A stretch of 64,000 bases of DNA, taken from positions 16,970,501-17,034,500 of the forward strand of contig CM076960.1 in the NCBI GenBank assembly GCA_039566865.1. Reading direction: 5' to 3'. Both the position numbers and the translations under genes were made by a program. Origin of the DNA: Aurelia coerulea (lineage: Eukaryota; Cnidaria; Scyphozoa; Semaeostomeae; Ulmaridae). This document shows, piece by piece, positions 45,492 through 58,296 of the stretch. Positions within the stretch are counted from its first letter, which is position 1. Each line of letters starts with the position of its first letter. The notes beneath the pieces were generated by a model, which was given only the letters and a program-made list of their open reading frames with translations, ran no database searches and had not been told where the DNA came from.

Positions 45492-48400
45492 TTAAAAAAG
45501 CAAAGGGTATAGCCTTACTTTTTGCCAGAAAATCAGTATTTTGAAAAGGGGTCTATTTTCTGAAAAAAGCAAAGGGTATAGCCTTACTTTTGCCCGAAAA
45601 TCGGTATTTTGAAAAAGGGCCTATTTTCTGAAAAAAGCAAAGGGTATAGCCTTACTTTTTGTCCGAAAATCGGTATTTTGAAAATGGGCCTATTTTCTGA
45701 AAAAACAAAGGGTATAGCCTTACTTTTTGCCAGAAAATCGGTATTTAGAAAAGGGGTCTGTTTTCTGAAAAAACAAAGGGTATAGCCTTACTTTTTGCCA
45801 GAAAATCGGTATCTTGAAAATCGGCCAATTTTCTGAAAAAAGCAAAGGGTATAGCCTTACCTTTTGCCAGAAAATCAGTATTTTGAAAAGGGTTCTATTT
45901 TCGGAAAAAAGCAAAGGGTATAGCCTTACTTTTTTGCCAGATCATCGGTATTTTGAAAGTGGGCCTATTTTCTGAAAAGAGCAAAGGGTATAGCCTTACT
46001 TTTTGTCCGAAAATCGGTATTTTGAAAATGGGCCTATTTTCTGAAAAAAGCAAAGGGTATAGCCTTACTTTTTGCCAGAAAATCGGTATTTTGAAAATGG
46101 GCCTATTTTCTGAAAATAGCAAAGGGTATAGCCTTACTTTTTGCCAGAAAATCGGTATTTTGAAAATGGGCCAATTTTCTGAAAAAAGCAAAGGGTATAG
46201 CCTTACTTTTTGCCAGAAAATCGGTAATTTGAAAATGGGCCTATTTTCTGAAAAAAGCAAAGGGTATAGCCTTACTTTTTGCCCGAAAATCGGTATTTTG
46301 AAAAAGGGCCTATTTTCTGAAAAAAGCAAAGGGTATAGCCTTACTTTTTGCCCGAAAATCGGTATTTTGAAAAAGGGCCTATTTTCTGAAAAAAGCAAAG
46401 GGTATAGCCTTACTTTTTTGCCAGAAAATCGGTATTTTGAAAATGGGCCTATTTTCTGAAAAAAGCAAAGGGTATAGCCTTACTTTTTGTCCGAAAATCG
46501 GTATTTTGAAAAGGGGCCTATTTTCTGAAAAAAGCAAAGGGTATAGCCTTACTTTTTGCCAGAAAATCGGTATTTTGAAAATGGGCCTATTTTCTGAAAA
46601 AAGCAAAGGGTATAGCCTTACTTTTTGCCAGAAAATCGGTATTTTGAAAAGGGGTCTATTTTCTGAAAAAAGCAAAGGGTATAGCCTTACTTTTGCCCGA
46701 AAATCGGTATTTTGAAAAAGGGCCTATTTTCTGAAAAAAGCAAAGGGTATAGCCTTACTTTTGCCCGAAAATCGGTATTTTGAAAAAGGGCCTATTTTCT
46801 GAAAAAAGCAAAGGGTATAGCCTTACTTTTTGTCCGAGAATCGGTATTTTGAAAATGGGCCTATTTTCTTAAAAAAGCAAAGGGTATAGCCTTACTTTTT
46901 GTCAGAAAATCGGTATTTTGAAAAGGGGTCTATTTTCTGAAAAAAGCAAAGGGTATAGCCTTACTTTTTGTCCGAAAATCGGTATTTTGAAAATGGGCCT
47001 ATTTTCTGAAAAAAGCAAAGGGTATAGCCTTACTTTTTGCCAGAAAATCGGTATTTAGAAAAGGGGTCTGTTTTCTGAAAAAACAAAGGGTATAGCCTTA
47101 CTTTTTGCCAGAAAATCGGTATCTTGAAAATCGGCCAATTTTCTGAAAAAAGCAAAGGGTATAGCCTTACCTTTTGCCAGAAAATCAGTATTTTGAAAAG
47201 GGTTCTATTTTCGGAAAAAAGCAAAGGGTATAGCCTTACTTTTTTGCCAGAACATCGGTATTTTGAAAGTGGGCCTATTTTCTGAAAAAAGCAAAGGGTA
47301 TAGCCTTACTTTTTGTCCGAAAATCGGTATTTTGAAAAAGGGCCTATTTTCTGAAAAAAGCAAAGGGTATAGCCTTACTTTTTGCCAGAAAATCGGTATT
47401 TTGAAGAGGGGTCTGTTTTCTGAAAAAAGCAAAGGGTATAGCCTTACTTTTTGCCCGAAAATCGGTATTTTGAAAAAGGGCCTATTTTCGGAAAAAGCAA
47501 AGGGTATAGCCTTACTTTTTGCCCCAAAATTGGTATTTTGAAAATGGGCCTATTTTCTGAAAATAGCAAAGGGTATAGCCTTATTTTTTGCCAGAAAATC
47601 GGTATTTTGAAAATGGGCCTATTTTCTGCAAAAAGCAAAGGGTATAGCCTTACTTTTAGCCCGAAAATCGGTATTTTGAAAAAGGGCCTATTTTCTGAAA
47701 AAAGCAAAGGGTATAGCCTTACTTTTTGCCCGAAAATCGGTATTTTGAAAAAGGGCCTATTTTCTGAAAAAGTAAAGGGTATAGCCTTACTTTTTGCCCG
47801 AGAATCGGTATTTGGAAAATGGGCCTATTTTCTGAAAAAAGCAAAGGGTATAGCCTTACTTTTTGCCAGAAAATCGGTATTTTGAAAAGGGGTCTGTTTT
47901 CTGAAAAAAGCAAAGTGTATAGCCTTACTTTTTCCCGAAAATCGGTATTTTGAAAAAGGGCCTATTTTCTGAAAAAAGCAAAGGGTATAGCCTTACTTTT
48001 TCCCGAAAATCGGTATTTTGAAAAAGGGCCTATTTTCTGAAAAAAGCAAAGGGTATAGCCTTACTTTTTGCCAGAAAATCGGTATTTTGAAGAGGGGTCT
48101 GTTTTCTGAAAAAAGCAAAGGGTATAGCCTTACTTTTTGTCCGAAAATCGGTATTTTGAAAATGGGCCTATTTTCTGAAAAAAGCAAAGGGTATAGCCTT
48201 ACTTTTTGCCAGAAAATCGGTATTTAGAAAAGGGGTCTGCTTTCTGAAAAAAGCAAAGGGTATAGCCTTACTTTTTGCCAGAAAATCGGTATTTTGAAAA
48301 TCGGCCTATTTTCTGAAAAAAGCAAAGGGTATAGCCTTACTTTTTGCCCCAAAATCGGTATTTAGAAAAGGGGTGTGTTTTCTGAAAAAAGCAAAGGGTA

Positions 48401-49433
48401 TAGCCTTACTTTTTGCCAGAAAATCGGTATTTTGAAAATGGGCCTATTTTCTGAAAAAAGGAAAGGGTATAGCCTTACTTTTTGCCCGAAAATCGATATT
48501 TTGAAAAAGGGCCTATTTTCTGAAAAAGCAAAGGGTATAGCCTTACTTTTCGCCCGAAAATTGGTATTTTGAAAATGGGCCTATTTTCTGAAAATAGCAA
48601 AGGGTATAGCCTTACTTTTTGCCAGAAAATCGGTATTTAGAAAAGGGGTCTGTTTTCTGAAAAAAGCAAAGGGTATAGCCTTACTTTTTGCCAGAAAATC
48701 GGTATTTTGAAAATGGGCCTATTTTCTGAAAAAAGCAAAGGGTATAGCCTTACTTTTTGCCAGAAAATCGGTATTTAGAAAAGGGGTCTGTTTTCTGAAA
48801 ATGCAAAGGGTATAGCCTTACTTTTTGCCAGAAAATCGGTATTTTGAAAATGGGCCTATTTTCTGAAAAAAGGAAAGGGTATAGCCTTACTTTTTGCCCG
48901 AAAATCGGTATTTTGAAAAAGGGCCTATTTTCTGAAAAAGCAAAGGGTATAGCCTTACTTTTTGCCCGAAAATTGGTATTTTGAAAATGGGCCTATTTTC
49001 TGAAAATAGCAAAGGGTATAGCCTTACTTTTTGCCCGAAAATCCGTATTTTGAAAAGGGGCCTATTTTCTGAAAAAAGCAAAGGGTATAGCCTTACTTTT
49101 AGCCCGAAAATCGGTATTTTGAAAAAGGGCCTATTTTCTGAAAAAAGCAAAGGGTATAGCCTTACTTTTTGCCCGAGAATCGGTATTTTGAAAAAGGGCC
49201 TATTTTCTGCAAAAAGCAAAGGGTATAGCCTTACTTTTTGCCCGAAACTCGGTATTTTGAAAAAGGGCCTATTTTCTGAAAAAGCAAAGGGTATAGCCTT
49301 ACTTTTTGCCCGAGAGTCGGTATTTTGAAAAGGGGCCTATTTTCTGAAAAAAGCAAAGGGTATAGCCTTACTTTTTGCCAGAAAATCGGTATTTTGAAAA
49401 GGGGTCTGTTTTCTGAAAAAAGCAAAGGGTATT
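45492..49433. repeat. 69-bp satellite array, part 2 (~57 units)
   Basis: Continuation of the same satellite after the insertion. It includes a rare-variant block (GTATCTTGAAAATCGGCC, CCTTACCTTTTGCC, AAGGGTTCTATTTTCGG) at about 45720-45915 and 47030-47225 that also occurs at 38734-38930. The last unit degrades near 49433 (GGGTATTGGTTTTTC). Confidence 0.97.
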
Positions 49434-49950
49434 GGTTTTTCTTTTTACCGAAAACAGGGTTTTCAAAAATTCCTTATTTTTATAAAAAAGTTTTACATTT
49501 CTGTCAAAGAAAAGGCTCTTTTGAAAACCTCCTTCTTTTCTTTACAAACATGCAAGGCTGCCTTCCTACAAGGCTCATTCCTCAGTCTCATGCTCTTTCC
49601 TTTACATAGGCTTTTGCTTCCTCTCATTTCTGCTATAAGAACAAAATTCAATGAGGGTTTTATTTGTAAAATACAGCAAAAAAGAAAGCGCCTGAAGAGC
49701 TGATTGAAAATCGATGGCTTCTTTTTCATCAATCCAAAGCTGAGACCTCTCACAAGGCTCATTCCTCAGTCTCATGCTCTTTCCTGTGCGTGGGCATATT
49801 TTCACTTCTTGTATCTGTCATACCGCGAACGAAATTTAACGAGATTTTGTCTGCAGAAGACAACACGAGTCATGAGAGTTATTATCAAAGGCAGGTAAAA
49901 ACATCTGTTGTTTATCTCGATATGAATGAGATGCATGATATTCAAAAATA
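49434..49950. repeat. satellite flank with a direct duplication
   Basis: ACAAGGCTCATTCCTCAGTC and CTCATGCTCTTTCCT occur at ~49568 and ~49753, part of a ~185-bp duplication with diverged ends. The overlapping frames on both strands are not supported as genes. Confidence 0.6.
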
Positions 49951-49954
49951 TATA

Positions 49955-50708
49955 CAGGGTGTCCCAAAAAAATTGTTCGACGTTTGATTGAATATTAAAA
50001 AATACTGAAATGATGAACGGGCGCCATGGTAAGATAACAGTATTGCAGAGACTTTAAATTAATTTTAGACACCAGAAACTAGCAAATCGGCTAAATATGC
50101 ACCGAATTACGAGCTTTTGAAGTTCAAGTTTGTGTGAAAGCTGAAACCAGACGCCCCTAAATTGCAGATTTTGTGAAAGTAGAATCGCGTTTATTCGAAG
50201 CAAATCAAATGGAACTCAAAAGCACTTTCGATAAACAAACTGTCTCTAACAATGAATCAAGGTTATGGATGCTTGGTGGAAATTTGATGAGAAAAATTTG
50301 GATAGGCCCCGTCTCTCATCGATTAAATTTTCACTCTATGCTTTTGGATACTCGAATCTTAAGTAAATTTTGGCAACGGTTACAAGAATCAAATTACTTT
50401 TGAAGTCCTATTTGGTTTGCTCTGATATCTACGAAAGGTAAAACATTGGACAGTCCTCTTTTACCTCGATTTTGGGACGTCTTTTTGAGCAAAACAAGTC
50501 GGTTAGGGGCGCCTGGTTGCAGCTTTCGCACAAACTTGAACTTCAAACGCTTGTAACTCCGTGAACTCTTAGCGGATTCGCAAGATTCTGGCGTCAAAAA
50601 TTAATTGAAAATATTAGGAGCAGGGTTATCTACCAAGGAGCCTGGTACGGTATATCGTTATTTTTCAATATTTAATGAAACGTCCAACAATTTTTCTGAG
50701 ACACCCTG
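49955..50708. mobile_element. inverted-repeat element, CAGGGTGTCCC ends (754 bp)
   Basis: CAGGGTGTCCCAAAAAAATT...GAGACACCCTG, with TA on the left (49953-49954) and CA on the right. The arms share TTCGACGTTTGATTGAATATT in inverted, diverged form. Confidence 0.82.
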
Positions 50709-50719
50709 CAAGTTGTGTA

Positions 50720-51107
50720 CTCTCAAGTACCGAATAAACGGGGGGGGGGGGTGAGAATAATCGGGGGGGGGGGGTTGGAAATGGTTCAATATAATAATAA
50801 TCGGGGGGGTTGGAACAATCGGGGGGGGGGTTGGAAAAATTGCGTTTTCTTAGTAAAACACGTATCTAACATGGGCACCACGTATGTAAAACACGTATGT
50901 AACACGGGTCAGACAAACAAAGGAGAATAAAGTTAATAAATATAGTAAGTACATTTGCTTAGCAGGAATTATTAAAAAAATTATGTTCACTATTATTTCT
51001 ATTTTTCAAGAATTAATAAAAGGGGGGGTTGGAATAAAAGTGGGGGGGTTGGAAAATTTTTCAAAAATTAATAAGCGGGGGGGGGACGATTATTCGGTAC
51101 TTGAGAG
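50720..51107. mobile_element. TA-flanked MITE with long G-runs (388 bp)
   Basis: TIR CTCTCAAGTACCGAATAA...TTATTCGGTACTTGAGAG with TA at 50718-50719 and 51108-51109. Inside, at least seven runs of 7-13 G, several followed by TTGGAA, lie on the + strand. Confidence 0.88.
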
Positions 51108-51119
51108 TAATGGGATATA

Positions 51120-51748
51120 CAAGGTGAGTAAGAAAAAAGGATCCCCGCTTGGAAGGCCACTGCTCCATGAATATCAAAGCAATAATATTGAAAAATGTCT
51201 TGTTGAATTGCCAATATGTTCAATTAGGTTCAGCAATTTACCCGGCCTTAATCGGCCATTCCTTCCCGTGGATATGGGCGATTTTCTGGAGAAAGCCCCT
51301 TCAAAAAACCTGCCAAAACGAATGAAAACAATGAGCACATTTTCCTTCCTAAAATTGATGACACTCACATAAATTCATGTATTTTGTCCTCTTGGGAGAA
51401 TGGAATCCCCTTGAATAGGTCATCGATACAAGGGGGAGGACTTGTTCATCCTCCCAAGAGGATAGCACGTGCTAAAGCGTTCACAAGTCATTGCTGTAAG
51501 GCCATTGTCAGCAGAAATGTTAGGGAAATCTGTTCATGATTTTGGGCACGTTTTGAAGGTTTTTTGAAGAGGCTTTCTGGAGAAAATCCCTCATAATTTC
51601 AGAATGGAATGGCCGATTTCAGTCAGGTAAATTTTATAGTAGATTTGAACATTTCTACCATTAAACTATATATTTGCCGATATCATTGTCTTGATATCCA
51701 GGGAGCCGTGACCTTTCAAACGGGGATTCTTTTTTCCGACTCACCCGG
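51120..51748. mobile_element. TA-flanked inverted-repeat element (629 bp), copy 2
   Basis: CAAGGTGAGTAAGAAAAAAG...CTTTTTTCCGACTCACCCGG with TA at 51118-51119 and 51749-51750. Same family and arm order as 3895-4521, with the same internal TCCTCTTGGGAG hairpin. Confidence 0.88.
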
Positions 51749-51750
51749 TA

Positions 51751-54297
51751 TAAGGTGAGAAGTTGTCACTCGTTATCTTGCAGCTCGCGTTAAATTAGCG
51801 ATAAATAGAGGCCAGAACATAATCGATCAATAGCTTTGTCAGAACAAATCTATAAGAAAATATAATAAGAAACGTTTTCATCGATTGATTAAAATCAGCT
51901 GCAATAAAAAAGAGTGCAAGAAATACAAGATAGAGAGGAAGAGATACAAAGCATTTCTAAAGCACATGCCTAATGAATCCTATGGCCCAATACTGGAATA
52001 AACATGAGTGTTAAGGTTACCGTTGATCCAGACAGCAAGCGATGCACATTTATGAATTGATCTAACAACATGTAAACATAAACAGATTTAAGTGAAGTCT
52101 GCAAGAGCTGGCCTTATACCTTTAGCTGAACGATTTGTACAGATCCTTGGCAAAAAATAAACAAACACGGGTGGATGCGACAACATTCTGCACAAACAGA
52201 ACGAAATACACGAGAAGTGAAATCATATGACTAGGACAATAGTTAGCGATATTTAGATGACTGAAATTGAGCAAGTTGACGTGAGACTTCCCAAAGAATA
52301 AACAAGCAGGTATATATGTAAATTGTGAGCGCGAAATATTCCATGCAGACAACAGGCAACATGAAATTAAGCGAGTGTATGCGATCTTTAGATTACTGAA
52401 AGATTGGTGAGAAGCATCCAACTACGCGATGACGCATTTAATTTACGAGACAAAGCGAAACAATTTTATAGGAAGGAAAGATTACGCAAGGATCGAAGAT
52501 CAGCCGTTGGGAATCGATTTAGCAAGACAAGATTGATTCAAAAAGACAACTGCCAGCCAGCCAAAAAGACTAACTCTAGCATGAGTTCAAACCGATATAA
52601 CGACACAATTTGCGACAAGAAGAGAAAACACTTTTGAGAATGTTCAACAAGGAACAAGCGAGATGAAGAAAAAAGTTGTGGATTAATTCTGTGAAATCAT
52701 TTTGATGTTTTAAATGTGATAATTGGCAAATATCTTTCCTTAGTGAACAATGAAACTTTTACAGCGCTGATATGAGTTACTGCAAGGAGCTGGAAAGTTG
52801 ATAGTTCTCTCTGCAATGTCTTATTCCTGCCGAGAACAAGATTTGTAATCTAGTCTGTGAAACGGTATTGATGATTTATAAGTGATCGTTGGCAACTCTC
52901 CTTCCCAAGTGAAAAGCGAAAAACTCACAAGTCTGACGCTAAAAAGTTTGCGAATTTAGTAAATTGTGGTGTTGCCTTTGAACGACTCATTTATTGGGAA
53001 ACACGAGATCAGGAATTGAATCTATGAAGTAACTTAGATGCGAGATGACTTAAAAGCAATCTCAACAATTCTTTCTGGAAGGCACCTATCCTTTCGGGGC
53101 ATTGAAAAAATACTCTGAAAGATTATATTATTCATTGCACGGAGTGAGAAAGTTGCTATTTCTTATTTCTGCTGACAATATGAGTTACTGAGAATAGATT
53201 TTTCATATAGAGTATTCATTCATGCAAGATAAGCTGTTTTTATAATCAGAGAATCTAGCGATATGACGCACTTCATAAAAAATAGTGAAATCGCATGTGA
53301 GAAAGAAATGGGAATTTTTTGTATCTAATCGCTGCTCTGCACCATCCTACGCAATACTTGTTCATTTCTAATTACATAAATGACACTTCATGTTATAAAC
53401 ATCGAACAGTCCCCCTAATAGTGTAGTAGGCGTTCTTGTGGCGACCAGTTGGATACTACGCAAGAGCTTGTCCAATCAGAACGAGTTACTTTGTTTACAT
53501 CCATAGCAAGTGTGTCGAGAATTTCGAGAGGTTCCATAAATAGCAGAAGACGACTCGCCTGCTCAAAGCCTCAATCACTGACTGCGCGAAAGAGCGAGAA
53601 TACATTCCTTTGTCTACATCGGTACATCGGTAAAAATAAAAATCAACTCAGTGCTTCGATTTTCGTGCTTCGATTGAAGTGCTTCGTGTTTCGAGAGTTT
53701 CGCGAGATTCGATAAATTGCAGGGGAGGAACTGTCCGCTCACTCAACCAGCCAGAGATCATCTTCTGTGCAAGATTTACAGTCAGAATAAAGTTCAAATC
53801 AAGCTTTGATACAGAGATTGTAAAAGCGCTACGACAAAGGGTATGAGAATTAACTGTTGAAAGTGCAGATGCGTTTATGATATATAACACAGAGTTTGTA
53901 TTTGCAAAGAACTTCTGGAAGACTTCGGGCGGGCTGATAAATTTGCGATTCATCAATTTACGTTGCTGAGATTTTTAACAGAGATTTCTCAAAGAAATTT
54001 GAAAGCATTTCGTTGCTTTATATGAGAACAAAGGGAACTGGAAATATAAAGAAAAGATACAATTTTATTTCTATAACTTAGAAAGAAATTGCAAGGCAAG
54101 TAAGAAGACAGAGTGCCGGACATTTATAAGAATTTTAAGATTTTATGCGAGAGATTAAGCATCTTGAAATCTTAGTCTTACCGCAGAAAAATCAGCGAAA
54201 CATCAAACCAAATATTTTAAACTGTGGTGCATTTTAGGAAACTAAGTACTGGAAATTTGAAAAATAAATAAAAGAATAAAATTTGTTCATACAAACG
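51751..54297. other. no gene recognised; upstream region of the G-alpha gene
   Basis: About 2.5 kb of largely unique sequence. Short frames on both strands (up to 102 codons) have no recognisable domains. It presumably includes the G-alpha promoter and 5'UTR; no core promoter element is identified with confidence. Confidence 0.5.
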
Positions 54298-55380
54298 ATG
54301 GGGACAACTTCTTCGATAAACAAAACAACAACAACGCAAGTAGAGGAAGTGGCACTGACAATTTACACAAACCAAGGAAATAAGAACAACAGAAAGATTG
54401 AGAAAGAAATAGCAATCGAGAGAAAAAAGGGGAAAACTTTGATGAAAATTTTATGTCTTGGGACATCATGTTCGGGAAAAAGTACCATCCTGAAACAAAT
54501 GAGAATCATTCATCTGGATGGGTTTGACAAGGAGGAGAAGACCATATATTGTGATTCATTTTTGTTTACATTTGTGTCCTCATCATGCGAACTCTTATCG
54601 AAACTTCCAGAAGCTACGCTTACCGATGAAATCAAAATCATTCAAAAGAAACTAGAGGTTTTGTATCACATGCCAGCGCAATCGGTTAGGTACCATATCG
54701 ATGTGTTGACAGAAGTAATGCGCTTCTTTAAAAGCGGTCAAGGAGCGGGGATCATTGAGGAATTCGGGAGAGGACAGCAGTGTGGCAATTTTATCACATA
54801 TTTCCTCATTCGTATGGAAAGTGTTACGAACTTTCATGACTTTCTGCCAACGACTGCAGACATTTTGAGAATCCGAGTCCAAACAACTGGCGTTGCTTTC
54901 ACGAATTTCAACCACAGAAAAGCTCAGTTCTGTATGATTGATGTCGGGGGACAGAGGACTGAACGACGGAAATGGATCCACTTCTTCGATGATGTGAAAG
55001 CGATTTTCTTCGTTGTGGATATTAGTAATTTCGCTGATTTAGAAGAGAGTTTGGATGTTTTCACCGCAATCTGCGCAACGAAAAGTCTTATGAGCGCAAG
55101 CGTAATCTTGTTTTTCAATAAAACAGACATTTTCCGAGAGAAAAACAATTTACGAGAACTTGTGAACTATTTTCCTGAATTTATCGAGACTTCCTGCAAT
55201 CACAAAGAAGCTGGGAAATTTATAAAAAGCAAGTTCGAAGAGCAGTTTCATAAACACAAGAAGGCGGAGATATATTCGTTTTTTACCTGCGCTACGGACA
55301 CGCGGAATATCGATAAAACATTCAGCGCATGTAGTGATATAATTTTGAAAAAGAATTTAGTAGCAGCTGGACTCTACTGA
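54298..55380 (+). CDS. divergent heterotrimeric G-protein alpha subunit, intronless (360 aa)
   Basis: Start ATG 54298 (an upstream in-frame TTG at 54283 is not a eukaryotic start). MGTTSS is an N-myristoylation signal (Gly2, Ser6). In order: G1/P-loop at 55-63 (GTSCSGKST), the helical domain, switch I (RIRVQTTGV, catalytic Arg present), switch II (DVGGQRTERRKW, catalytic Gln present), NKTD, FTCATDT, and the C-terminus KKNLVAAGLY. Oddities: the usual P-loop GAGESGKS is changed to GTSCSGKS; the switch III region is about 10 residues shorter than in Gi; the pertussis-toxin cysteine at -4 is Ala. Gi-like at both ends. Known family role: GTP-dependent relay from seven-helix receptors at the plasma membrane. 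Lack of introns suggests an old retrocopy or intron loss. Intact frame and conserved motifs argue for function. Confidence 0.92.
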   Translation: MGTTSSINKTTTTQVEEVALTIYTNQGNKNNRKIEKEIAIERKKGKTLMKILCLGTSCSGKSTILKQMRIIHLDGFDKEEKTIYCDSFLFTFVSSSCELLSKLPEATLTDEIKIIQKKLEVLYHMPAQSVRYHIDVLTEVMRFFKSGQGAGIIEEFGRGQQCGNFITYFLIRMESVTNFHDFLPTTADILRIRVQTTGVAFTNFNHRKAQFCMIDVGGQRTERRKWIHFFDDVKAIFFVVDISNFADLEESLDVFTAICATKSLMSASVILFFNKTDIFREKNNLRELVNYFPEFIETSCNHKEAGKFIKSKFEEQFHKHKKAEIYSFFTCATDTRNIDKTFSACSDIILKKNLVAAGLY

Positions 55381-55535
55381 TTAATCTAGAACATTAGCTT
55401 GACGCACAATGCCTTCAAATTAGATTTTGCGCAATATCAATGTTTTGATTGCAGTTGAGAAAATTTGATAAAAAAAAACTGAAGCTTCGTTGCTTGAAAG
55501 TCGTCGAAACATGATCACACAAACGTTTGAAACCG
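55381..55535. other. 3' flank of the G-alpha gene
   Basis: Presumed 3'UTR with an A-run (GATAAAAAAAAACTG); no clear AATAAA. Confidence 0.35.
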
Positions 55536-55539
55536 AATG

Positions 55540-55755
55540 AGCAAAAAAATCATAGTAATCCCCATTTGAAAGGCCACTCCTCCCTGGATATCAAGGGAAT
55601 AATATTGGTAAATAAATCATTCAACATTGGAGATGCTCAAATATATTTCAAAATTAACCTGACTGAAATCGGTCTCTCCGTTCTGAAATTATGAAGGATT
55701 TTCTCAAGGCAGTTTCTTTAAATTTTTGGACCATTTTGCAACCAAAATTTTCTTA
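55540..55755. mobile_element. partial copy of the 3895/51120 element family
   Basis: GGCCACTCCTCCCTGGATATCAAGG-like sequence (left arm) runs into right-arm sequence (GACTGAAATCGG), consistent with an internally deleted copy. Ends not resolved. Confidence 0.6.
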
Positions 55756-55904
55756 CGTGTTTCTTATATTCTTAATGCTGGAAGTGTAGAGTTAATTTTG
55801 TTTTATCTAATGGGCTCCCAAATAAATTACTTAGTAAGATCTCAAAACAAATAAATAACATGATTCGCACTCAAAATAATGTCCAAACAGTTGCTCCACG
55901 TTAT

Positions 55905-56430
55905 TTTTCTTTTATAAGAAACTTGGATAAGCCCATAGTACTAAAAGTTTCTTAATTTCACGAGAAAATTTCAGCTTTTTAGTACTAAAAGTTTCTTAAT
56001 GTGTTTCTTATTTTTTAGATAATGTAGTTTCTACCACTGTTTCGCATTCGTTTCTCGACATACAGCACAATTCTTAGCAAGAAGGAGAGTTCTATTTGAT
56101 TCATATCATAAATTTCGCATGAATATTACGAAAATATAAAGGCTCAACGACTATTTTCCCATGATGTCCTTGTATTTGGCTTTAAAAGTTTCTCAGTAAT
56201 TCTGAAGCATAGTACTAGAGTTTCTTAAATTTTCGCCATCCTAGTACTAGTCTCTTATAAACCAGTTTCTTATATAAAAAACGTGTATAACTGTACAGTG
56301 TCAAAACATTTTTGAATGCGATAGGAAAATTAAAACTGCAAATTACAAAAATTGCTTAGTCTTTTAAATTCAGGTAGGGTTGTTTCTTAACTTTCGAAAA
56401 ATTGAGCCTACCGTTTCTTATAAGCGGAAA
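55905..56430. repeat. dispersed repeat with multiple TTTCTTAA motifs
   Basis: Same family as 2040-2460 (TTTTATAAGAAACTTGGAT, TACTAAAAGTTTCTTAAT twice). It ends with TTTCTTATAAGCGG, recalling the tandem repeat at 1-151. Confidence 0.65.
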
Positions 56431-56510
56431 GCTTCCAAAGCGTCATGCATTTTTTCAATAGACCAATTTAGTCATTGTTGTTTATACCAACTTCGGATCC
56501 AGTGACCATG

Positions 56511-57099
56511 AACAAGGGCAGATTTTGTAATACAATAGCATGAGTTGCTTTTGTTGACACCTCAATTCAAAGCGATTAGCGATTGCAGACGGAGGAAATT
56601 CTCTCAACCAGCAATTCAAAACAAGCAAAGCCGCAAAAGTTTATTGGAAAACCAGGTAGCTAGCTCGCTCGTTGTGCATTCCAGAAAGGGCAAACATGAG
56701 CATAGATCGAAAGAAGAAGGATGCATCTACACATCTGCCGCGGGCATTTTATTTGTTTGGTTCAAAAGCCGTTTAGGAGGCGATTCAATTCTCTTATTTT
56801 TTTGAGAGTTATCAAAACATTTACTGCTCAGCTTCTGGACCAAAGAAATAAAATGCCCGCGGCAGATGTGTAGATATATCCTTCTTCTTTCGATCTATGC
56901 TCATGTTTGCCCTTAAAACCAATTTCTGGAATGCACAACGAGCGAGCTAGCTACCCTAGTTTCAGAGACTCATTTGCGGCTTTGTTTGTTTTGATTTACT
57001 GGTTGAGAGAATTTCCTTTGTCTACAATCGCTAATCGCTTTGAATTGAGGTGTCAACAAAAGCAAATAATGCTAGTGTATTACAAAATCTGCCCTTGTT
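56511..57099. mobile_element. family A foldback element (589 bp) with 9-bp TSD
   Basis: AACAAGGGCAG...GCCCTTGTT; perfect duplication GTGACCATG at 56502-56510 and 57100-57108. The arms include TCTACACATCTGCCGCGGGC in inverted copies. Confidence 0.93.
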
Positions 57100-57179
57100 G
57101 TGACCATGCACAGGGGGAAATCATCTCTCTCTCTTTGAAATCGCATCTGTTGATACAAATTCCCTCATCACACTTTTAA

Positions 57180-57325
57180 AGGGTCTGTTTCATCCAGCAT
57201 GCCTTGCACGTGCCATCTCTTGGTTGGCCTTTGTTGCCGCCATTTTCATGGCCCATGAAAATGGCGGACAACAAAGGAAAACCAAGAGACGGCACGTGCA
57301 AGGAATGCTGGATGAAACAGACCCT
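57180..57325. mobile_element. palindromic MITE (146 bp) with TTAA TSD
   Basis: AGGGTCTGTTTCATCCAGCA...TGCTGGATGAAACAGACCCT; TTAA at 57176-57179 and 57326-57329. The centre CATTTTCATGG.CCATGAAAATG is almost a perfect palindrome. A piggyBac-type target, but the termini differ from the 2986-bp element. Confidence 0.9.
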
Positions 57326-57478
57326 TTAAGGGTTCTCAAGGGACAATCACACGATCTGAAGTGAATGTAAACAACGTTGCATGAATTTGTCTACTAGCCA
57401 ATAGTTACCTCGCGATTTACCTCGTAAAAATTCGACACGTTATCTGTAAATACGTATGTTTTTAACGCTTATTGACAC

Positions 57479-57642
57479 CAGTTGCGGGGCCGGACAAAAA
57501 AAGTGAGGGAGCAAAAGTCGAAAAAATTTCCGACTGGACGTAAACCCTGATATTTTTTTTAAATTTTGCAATTAAAATTTTAGCCAAATTTTTTAAAGTG
57601 AGAGTATTTGCCCCCTCATACCATCCCCTGGCCACGCCACTG
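57479..57642. mobile_element. hAT-like MITE (~164 bp)
   Basis: Degenerate ends CAGTTGCGGGGCCGG...CCTGGCCACGCCACTG resemble the common hAT terminus. No exact 8-bp duplication remains (ATTGACAC against GTAACACA), so it is probably old. Confidence 0.6.
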
Positions 57643-57643
57643 G

Positions 57644-58288
57644 TAACACAATTAAAACTAAACTTGTAGCCTGAATAACAAATTGATAAAATTGTAGATA
57701 ATCGTTGCGGATGCAAAATATTGGGGCAGAATCAAAGAAATGAGATTTTATTCCTCCTTTTTTGTTCAGTAGCATCGTAACCATCTTAATCAGTTCGTAA
57801 CATCGAAACAAGAATGGGTCTGAGCAAATTCATCTTTTTCACTATTTATTGTGAGTCCCCAATGAGCAAGTTGTACCACAGGGGTACAAGGGAGCTATGT
57901 AATCAGTCTGTTCACATGTACAGTGAGTGAGGTAGCCACGTAGGCCTTAGGAAATCTTTTGTCACTAGATTTTTTAAACAAATGGATATTCAGGGATTCT
58001 TTAAAAACAATAGGATTTTTGTCAAAGGTGTACGGGATTTTAGAGAGTGATACGCCCCTCGGAAAAACCGTAATGAGATTTCCTGATTTTTTGCAGTGTC
58101 AAATAAAGTTCAAGCTTGGGTAGACGTTTGAGATGAAATGCATTTCTGCGTAGGGGCTCAGGTGCGAAAATTGCTCGAATTTTACTCTGCTAATGGCGGC
58201 ATTCAATCCAAGTTGTGTACAAAGAGAAGAACAAAGGAAAAGCAACAATATCAAGCTTTTCTCGTATCCCACGGAAGAGAAAACAAAA
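57644..58288. other. no feature recognised
   Basis: About 640 bp between MITEs. Short frames on both strands have no domain. Confidence 0.45.
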
Positions 58289-58296
58289 CAGTAGGC